The notes beneath the pieces are model-generated. The model saw only the letters and a program-made list of their open reading frames with translations. It did no database searches and had not been told where the DNA came from. Shown here piece by piece: positions 59,427 to 64,000 of a DNA stretch of 64,000 nucleotides. Source of the DNA: JAICKM01 sp038228295 (GTDB lineage Bacteria > Chloroflexota > Chloroflexia > QHBQ01 > JAICKM01); contig JBBRPH010000012.1 in the NCBI GenBank assembly GCA_038228295.1, forward strand, positions 37,345 through 101,344. The letters run 5' to 3'. How positions within the stretch are numbered: position 1 is the stretch's first letter; each line of letters starts with the position of its first letter. The position numbers and the translations under genes were made by a program.

Positions 59427-61117
59427 TGGCTGATTTAGAAGGGGAACGTTTACAGAAAGTGCTGGCTCACGCTGGGGTTGCCTCGCGCCGGGCCGCCGAA
59501 GCCCTGATCAGCGCCGGGCGCGTCGCGGTAGACGGCGTGGTAGTGACGGAACAGGGCACGCGCGTGAATGCCGCGCGCCAGACAATCACGGTGGACGGGC
59601 AGCCGCTGGGCGCGACTGGGCCGATCCAGGTGGGCGAGCGGGTGACGTATCTGCTGAACAAGCCCGCCGGTGTCCTCAGCACCAGCGACGATCCACAGCG
59701 GCGCCAGACCGTGGTCAGCCTGGTGCCGGCCACGCCGCGCGTCTACCCCGTAGGCCGATTGGATGCCGACAGCGAAGGACTGCTCTTGCTGTCGAACGAC
59801 GGCGATCTGACCTACCGGCTGACCCACCCGCGCTACGGCGTGGACAAAGAGTACGAGGCACTGGTGCGTGGTTATGTGACTCAAGAGACGCTGCGTCGCC
59901 TGAGTGAGGGTGTGGTGCTAGACGACTCGCCGCGCCCGACTGCGCCCGCCGTAGTTGAGCAAATCGCCCGCGTGGGCGAGGATACGCTGCTGCGCTTTGT
60001 TATCCATGAGGGCCGCAACCGCCAGATCCGGCGCATGATGCAGGCAGTGGGCGGTGGCGTGTTGAGCCTGCGCCGTGTGCGCTTTGGGCCGCTGGCGCTC
60101 GGTGGGCTGGCCGCTGGTCACTGGCGGCTACTCACTGCCGCTGAAATCGCCGCACTGGATGCCGCCACCGGGACTGAACCGAGCGCACTCCCGGCCCCGC
60201 CGCTAAAGGGTGCGGGGAATAGTGCGCTCGCTCCCTCGGCTCGGCAAGCAGCGAAGGCGGCCTCACGCCCGCCTGCCGGGTCGGGCCGCGGGCCGTCGGG
60301 ACCGGGCCGTACTCCCCGCCCCTCACGCCCAGCGGTGCCTGCGCAGGCTGCTGCCGAGGGGCGGCCGGCGCGTCCGGCCGCGACCGGGGATGCACCGCCG
60401 CGCCCCTCGTACCGGCACCCCCGTGAGGCCGGACCGCCTGCAGATCGCCCGGCGCGGCCCTCGCAGGCCGGGCCGGCGCGTCCAGCGCAAGGGGCGCCGC
60501 CGCGCTTCCAGCCCGCGCCGGCCCGGCTGCCCCAAGGGCGGCCAGGGCCGGCCGGCCCGCCGCACGCGGGACCACCCCACGCCGATCGCCCAGTCGGCCC
60601 GCCGCGCCCGGCCTATGGCGGCCCGCCGCGCTCCAGTGCGGACCGGCCTGCCGTCCCGCCACCCGCCGGTCCGCGTCCGGAGCGCCCGGCAGGCCCACCG
60701 CGCCCGCCGCAGGGTGGGGCCCCGCGCTTCCGGCCCGCCCCCGGCCGAATGCCGCAAGGCGGTCCGCTGCGCTCCGGTGCGGGTCCGGAGCGCCCCGCCG
60801 GGCCGCCGCCTTCACCGCGCTCCGGTGCAGGACCGGATCGGCCGCCGCGCCCACCGCACGCCGGGCCGCGCCGCCCGCCGCAGGGCGGTCCCACGCGCTC
60901 ACCCAGTCGCCCAGCCTACCCCAGCCCGCCGCACCGTTCGTCGCCGCAGGGCGGTCCGGCGCGCCCGCCCCGTTCGGCCCATTCGTCTGACTCGCCCACG
61001 AGGAGTACCCCCAACCATGACCGACCTGCGCCCCCCGGCCGCTCCAGCCCCGGCCGGCCCACCGACCGCCCAGCCCGCCGCCCCAGCCGCAAGCCCGGCC
61101 CGGATCATCGCGCTTGA
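59426..61117 (+). CDS. Pseudouridine synthase (RsuA/RluB type) with low-complexity tail
   Basis: 563 residues. An S4 domain (RLQKVLAHAGVASRRAAEALI) precedes the catalytic domain with the family motif RVYPVGRLDADSEGLLLLS, in which the Asp of GRLD is catalytic, and EGRNRQIRRM. These enzymes isomerise uridine in rRNA. The normal protein ends near residue 250. About 300 further residues are Pro/Arg/Ala/Gly-rich, with repeated GPPRP, PQGGP and FRPAPGR words, and are probably disordered, as in some bacterial RNA-binding tails. The final 101 bases are also coding for Cmk in another frame. One-base start overlap with the patatin. Confidence 0.88.
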   Translation: MADLEGERLQKVLAHAGVASRRAAEALISAGRVAVDGVVVTEQGTRVNAARQTITVDGQPLGATGPIQVGERVTYLLNKPAGVLSTSDDPQRRQTVVSLVPATPRVYPVGRLDADSEGLLLLSNDGDLTYRLTHPRYGVDKEYEALVRGYVTQETLRRLSEGVVLDDSPRPTAPAVVEQIARVGEDTLLRFVIHEGRNRQIRRMMQAVGGGVLSLRRVRFGPLALGGLAAGHWRLLTAAEIAALDAATGTEPSALPAPPLKGAGNSALAPSARQAAKAASRPPAGSGRGPSGPGRTPRPSRPAVPAQAAAEGRPARPAATGDAPPRPSYRHPREAGPPADRPARPSQAGPARPAQGAPPRFQPAPARLPQGRPGPAGPPHAGPPHADRPVGPPRPAYGGPPRSSADRPAVPPPAGPRPERPAGPPRPPQGGAPRFRPAPGRMPQGGPLRSGAGPERPAGPPPSPRSGAGPDRPPRPPHAGPRRPPQGGPTRSPSRPAYPSPPHRSSPQGGPARPPRSAHSSDSPTRSTPNHDRPAPPGRSSPGRPTDRPARRPSRKPGPDHRA

Positions 61118-61829
61118 CGGCCCGGCCGGGTCGGGCAAAAGCACGGTAGGCCGGCTGCTGGCCGAGCGGTTGGGCTACCTGTTCTTCGACACCGGGGCGA
61201 TGTATCGCGCCGTCACTTGGGCCGCCCAGCAGCAGGGGCTGCCGCTGGACGACGGGGAGCGCTTGGCCCAACTCACCGAGCGGCTACCCATCTTGATCCG
61301 CCGGCCCGCCGCCGGTGAGACGGATGGGCGCGACTACAGCGTGCTGATCGACGGCACGGATGTGACCTGGGCGATCCGTGCGCCCGAAGTCGAAGCCGCT
61401 GTGTCACAGGTGTCGGCCTGGGCAGGGGTGCGCCATGCGCTGGTTGAGCAGCAGCGCCGCGTTGCTGCCGCCGTGGGTATGTCCAATGGACCGGCGGGCA
61501 TCGTTATGGCAGGGCGCGATATCGGCACAGTCGTCCTGCCCCAGGCCGACTGCAAACTCTACCTCAACGCCGGCCCGGCTGAGCGCGCGCAGCGCCGCCA
61601 CGCCGAACTCCAGGCGCGCGGCGAATCCAGCGACTACGCGCAGACTCTGGCCGCCGTCATCCGCCGCGACACCATTGACAGCACGCGCGCCGTCTCGCCG
61701 CTACGCCCGGCGGCCGACGCGATCATCCTCGTCACAGACGGCCTGCCCATCGCGCAATCGGTGGCATTGGCCTTGCAGGCGGTGGGCGGCGGGTGGGGTG
61801 AACCGGGGGAAGTGAAAAGTAGAAAGTAG
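61017..61829 (+). CDS. cmk: Cytidylate kinase
   Basis: 270 residues. P-loop GPAGSGKST near residue 40, FFDTGAMYRAVTW, GRDIGTVVLP and a lid region RAQRRHAEL show a CMP/dCMP kinase. A Pro/Ala-rich N-terminal extension of about 30 residues (LRPPAAPAPAGPP) is encoded where this gene overlaps the pseudouridine synthase tail. ATG 61017 has AGGAG about 11 bases upstream. The stop lies within a GTAGAAA heptamer array. The upstream extension of the frame is rejected. Confidence 0.92.
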   Translation: MTDLRPPAAPAPAGPPTAQPAAPAASPARIIALDGPAGSGKSTVGRLLAERLGYLFFDTGAMYRAVTWAAQQQGLPLDDGERLAQLTERLPILIRRPAAGETDGRDYSVLIDGTDVTWAIRAPEVEAAVSQVSAWAGVRHALVEQQRRVAAAVGMSNGPAGIVMAGRDIGTVVLPQADCKLYLNAGPAERAQRRHAELQARGESSDYAQTLAAVIRRDTIDSTRAVSPLRPAADAIILVTDGLPIAQSVALALQAVGGGWGEPGEVKSRK

Positions 61830-61836
61830 AAAGTAC
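61819..61836. repeat. Heptamer array across the cmk stop codon
   Basis: Two GTAGAAA units followed by GTAC; the TAG stop of cmk lies in the second unit. Confidence 0.8.
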
Positions 61837-61904
61837 GGCCCTGATCTATCCAACTCAGCAAAATCCTTCCGCTCTTCGTTAGCTTTATCAGATACCTATC
61901 TATA

Positions 61905-61933
61905 TAGACAGGATAAATCAGGCGTGTTATAAT
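61905..61933 (+). promoter_or_regulatory. Strong promoter of the XRE-ImmA/DUF4411 pair
   Basis: TAGACA (61905-61910) and TATAAT (61928-61933) are 17 bases apart. An ATG at 61942 lies about two bases after the predicted start and opens a 16-codon frame. The main gene begins 200 bases downstream. Confidence 0.65.
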
Positions 61934-61998
61934 CAAACCCTATGCGGTGCTTGGAGTATGCCGCAACCCCCGTGAATGCTTTGAGAACTTAGCCAAAC

Positions 61999-62040
61999 GG
62001 CGCTTTGCAGTCCCGAAAGCAGAGGTGGACACAAAGCGCC
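61999..62040 (+). ncRNA. Structured leader hairpin upstream of the toxin-antitoxin pair
   Basis: GGCGCTTTG (61999-62007) pairs perfectly with CAAAGCGCC (62032-62040), and inside it GTCC (62010-62013) pairs with GGAC (62027-62030). It lies in the 200-base leader between the promoter and the ATG at 62143. It may be a regulatory element or a small RNA; no T tract follows. The 61830-62142 gap has no convincing gene apart from the 16-codon frame. Confidence 0.45.
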
Positions 62041-62142
62041 CGGAACATGCGGCCCAACGCAGATGGCGCAAAGTGACGCAGTACAACGCCGCCGCAAACC
62101 TCAGCTCGACTTTGTTCTTATGCAGGCGAAAGAACTCACAGA

Positions 62143-63303
62143 ATGAAACTAACTCTCCAACCAAGTTGTCTACACTGGGCTCGTCAGCGAGCCGGGCTTA
62201 GTATACCTGACCTCGCCCACAAACTGAAGATAAAGGACGCTACGATCATTGCCTGGGAGCAATCCGGTGAATTGACTTGGTCGCTCGTTGAAAAATTGGC
62301 TAATGCTACCCATACCCCTCTGGGTTATCTATTCTTGCCCACCCCGCCCACCGAAACGCTATCCATTAGTGATTTTCGAACCATCCAAACACAAGACATC
62401 GAGCACCCCAGCCCTGATTTGTTGGACACCGTGAACGAGGCGCTAAGGCGGCAAGATTGGTATCGGGATTATAGCCGTAACAACGGTGGTGAGCCGCTGG
62501 GCTTTGTAGGGAGCCTTACGCTCTCGACTACGCTCGCCGTGGCGGTCAAGCGTATCCGCGACGTGATTGCTTGGCGAGTGGATTCCCGAGGCGAGGCGTT
62601 GTCCTGGGCCAACGCCCTGCCGCGCTTTATCGCTGCTGTTGAAGAAGCGGGCGTTCTCGTAATGCGAAATAGCATTGTCGGCAGTAATTCACACCGCACG
62701 CTGGACATTACAGAGTTCCGCGGATTTGCCCTATCGGATAGCTACGCCCCACTAATATTTATCAATGGTAAAGATGCTAAAGCGGCACAAATGTTTACGC
62801 TCGCACATGAATTGGTACATATTTGGTTGGGAGTGTCGGGCGTGTCCAATCTGACTCTCACTTATGCCCCAGATACTGACGTTGAACACTTCTGCAATAG
62901 CGTCGCCGCCGAATTGCTTGTTCCATTGGTGGAGTTGAGAACAATATGGGCTAAAACCGCACCCTCCGCCGACAGAATCAGCCAAACTGCTAGATCGTTT
63001 GGCGTTAGTTCGCTTGTAATCTTGCGCCGGCTGCGTGATGCTGATTTAATAGACCCTGACAACTTCCGACGGCTCTATAATGATGCAATAGTGCAATTCA
63101 GCCAAAAGGCTAGCGACCGCAAAGAGGGCGGCGGAGATTTCTATCGCACACTTGGCGCAAGGCTAGGCAAGCGGTTTGCGTCGGCATTAGTTGAGAGTAC
63201 CCTTGAAGGCGGCACGCCGTACCGTGAAGCCTTTCAGCTGCTGGGCGTTAACAACGCGGAGTCGGTACGTAAACTTGCCTCGGTGCTGGGAGACGCTGCC
63301 TAA
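62143..63303 (+). CDS. XRE-HTH and ImmA/IrrE-type metallopeptidase protein
   Basis: 386 residues. An N-terminal XRE helix-turn-helix (RQRAGLSIPDLAHKLKIKDA) is followed by an ImmA/IrrE zinc domain with HELVH (in FTLAHELVHIWLGVSG) and the downstream AAELLVPL helix carrying a candidate third ligand. This pairing forms the antitoxin of the ImmA/DUF4411 type of toxin-antitoxin system. Its stop overlaps the DUF4411 start by one base (TAATG). The gene is AT-richer than its neighbours, in keeping with mobility. Confidence 0.85.
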   Translation: MKLTLQPSCLHWARQRAGLSIPDLAHKLKIKDATIIAWEQSGELTWSLVEKLANATHTPLGYLFLPTPPTETLSISDFRTIQTQDIEHPSPDLLDTVNEALRRQDWYRDYSRNNGGEPLGFVGSLTLSTTLAVAVKRIRDVIAWRVDSRGEALSWANALPRFIAAVEEAGVLVMRNSIVGSNSHRTLDITEFRGFALSDSYAPLIFINGKDAKAAQMFTLAHELVHIWLGVSGVSNLTLTYAPDTDVEHFCNSVAAELLVPLVELRTIWAKTAPSADRISQTARSFGVSSLVILRRLRDADLIDPDNFRRLYNDAIVQFSQKASDRKEGGGDFYRTLGARLGKRFASALVESTLEGGTPYREAFQLLGVNNAESVRKLASVLGDAA

Positions 63304-63803
63304 TGCCCTACCTCATAGATGCAAACTGCTTCATACAGCCAAAGAACCAATATTACGGTTTTGACTTTTGCCCCGGCTTTTGGGACTGGCTCGAACAACA
63401 GAACAAGGCGGGAGTTGTCTTCAGTATAGATAAAATCGCTACAGAGTTAAAGCGAGGAAATGATGAATTAGCTAAATGGGCCAAGCAGAAAAACGCTACA
63501 TTCTTCCTTCCTTTGGATACTCATACGGTGTCAAGCATGGCTCAGATATCTGCCTGGGTAAATGATTCCAATACAGGTTTTAGCTCGCCGCAGATTGAAG
63601 GTTTCCTGAAATGTGCTGACCCATTCCTGATTGCCTATGCTCTAGCGCACACCTACACCGTTGTTACCCTCGAAGTTTCTGCGTCTAATAAGACGGGCAA
63701 GAAGAGCAAAATCAAAATACCGGATGTATGTAAGCACTTTAACGTGGGGTGCATTACGATCTTTGATCTCCTCCGACAAGAAGGCGCGCGATTAGTAATT
63801 TGA
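63303..63803 (+). CDS. DUF4411 PIN-like toxin
   Basis: 166 residues. The PIN-like features are YLIDANCFI at the N-terminus (acidic Asp), DKIATELKRGNDEL and CADPFLIAYALAHTYTVVT with the second Asp. DUF4411 proteins are partners of ImmA/XRE antitoxins and are predicted RNases. Translation is coupled to the upstream gene. The intact catalytic Asp residues suggest an active toxin. AT-rich relative to the window. Confidence 0.84.
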   Translation: MPYLIDANCFIQPKNQYYGFDFCPGFWDWLEQQNKAGVVFSIDKIATELKRGNDELAKWAKQKNATFFLPLDTHTVSSMAQISAWVNDSNTGFSSPQIEGFLKCADPFLIAYALAHTYTVVTLEVSASNKTGKKSKIKIPDVCKHFNVGCITIFDLLRQEGARLVI

Positions 63804-63905
63804 TCACACCGCTTGCTTGCGTTATTGAAGTGGTGAGGTCGTTTAACGGTCCCCTAATCCGGCTCTTTGAGGAATAGTGTGGTCAGCCTTGCGTAACGCG
63901 AACCA

Positions 63906-63954
63906 CTTGGGTAAGATCGGGTCATGTCACTGGCCCCAGTCCTACCCAAGGAGG
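63906..63954 (+). promoter_or_regulatory. Hairpin that may sequester a ribosome-binding site
   Basis: CTTGGGTA (63906-63913) pairs with TACCCAAG (63943-63950); the last three bases of the right arm belong to the AAGGAGG site (63948-63954). This arrangement can lower translation of the following gene. It could also be part of a mobile-element end. Confidence 0.4.
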
Positions 63955-63960
63955 TTCCCT

Positions 63961-64000
63961 ATGGAGAGTATACCGCAGCCCGATTTTCTGATCAATGCCG
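63961..64000 (+). CDS. 5' end of an unidentified gene (partial)
   Basis: ATG 63961 follows AAGGAGG by six bases and reads MESIPQPDFLINA before the window ends. Thirteen codons are not enough for identification. A transposase is possible given the hairpin upstream, but there is no direct evidence. Confidence 0.55.
   Translation, partial: MESIPQPDFLINA

Noticed and set aside
60210..61016. N-terminal extension of the cmk frame
   Set aside because: The residues are Arg-rich antiphase translation of the pseudouridine synthase; Cmk begins at 61017 with its own AGGAG site.
60132..61271. 379-codon minus-strand ORF opposite the pseudouridine synthase tail
   Set aside because: It is a shadow created by the GC-rich repeats; it has no recognisable domain or start signals, and the plus strand is clearly coding.
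61942..61992. 16-codon frame after the toxin-antitoxin promoter as a gene
   Set aside because: It is too short and has no ribosome-binding site, so it is kept only as a possible leader peptide in the findings.
1..64000. tRNA, rRNA, CRISPR arrays
   Set aside because: No cloverleaf with a GTTC-type T loop, no rRNA-like stretch and no spaced direct repeats of 25-40 bases were noticed by eye; a tRNA scan could still find one.

Overview
The window is high-GC DNA with tightly packed genes on both strands. Its content fits a filamentous or heterotrophic member of the Chloroflexota (inference). Supporting signs are an Fxx(T/S)-GG-GYP-QYFER repeat domain of the kind seen in secreted chloroflexotal proteins, two F420-type LLM oxidoreductases, DUF433/DUF5615 toxin-antitoxin pairs, a DUF1990 protein, and abundant heptameric short tandem repeats. 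I recognise no rRNA, tRNA, CRISPR array or complete insertion sequence.

Layout. 1-4.6 kb holds housekeeping genes: an SRPBCC protein, an M3 oligopeptidase, a saccharopine-dehydrogenase-like protein, and greA with a leader that looks like an attenuator. 4.6-9.7 kb is a minus-strand cluster: a sigma factor, a translationally coupled HTH protein, and a 1208-residue protein fusing an ImmA/IrrE-type metallopeptidase, a UvrD helicase and a Cas4/AddB-like iron-sulfur nuclease fold whose catalytic residues look lost. 9.9-17.7 kb carries DUF1360, a methyltransferase, a tail-anchored secreted protein from a leaderless promoter, DinB, a linalool-dehydratase-like protein, an intact DUF433/DUF5615 pair, a phosphotransferase and RlmI. 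17.7-23 kb holds an ABC-2 exporter operon and an S9 peptidase.

23-27 kb is an accessory island. It has a gene with the GNRAV motif typical of contractile-injection-system-associated proteins, split by a frameshift, followed by one intact and two decayed tandem copies of a small membrane protein. 27-37.9 kb contains fabF, a NERD protein, holB, an esterase, an LLM oxidoreductase, recJ, a secreted repeat protein, an amidohydrolase and an SCP2-like protein. 37.9-40 kb is an AT-richer defence insert with a DUF262/HNH (GmrSD-type) enzyme and a small coupled partner. 40-47 kb carries a second LLM protein, DUF1990, a large membrane protein, ruvA, a methyltransferase and a helicase-associated-domain protein.

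47-64 kb contains a second DUF433 module whose toxin has an in-frame stop, Mrp, a heterodimeric ABC exporter, a class-A beta-lactamase-like protein, a three-subunit molybdenum hydroxylase operon, a patatin, a pseudouridine synthase with a roughly 300-residue low-complexity tail that overlaps cmk, and an XRE-ImmA/DUF4411 toxin-antitoxin pair. A partial gene lies at the right edge.

How the genes work together. Clear functional units are the ABC-2 exporter (17.8-20.6 kb), the two-gene ABC exporter (48.9-52.4 kb), the molybdenum hydroxylase (54.5-58.3 kb), and several toxin-antitoxin or defence modules between housekeeping genes. Heptamer repeats occur in intergenic gaps, across stop codons and inside coding sequence, where they encode linkers. 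All functions are assigned from motifs read in the sequence; no database search was run.
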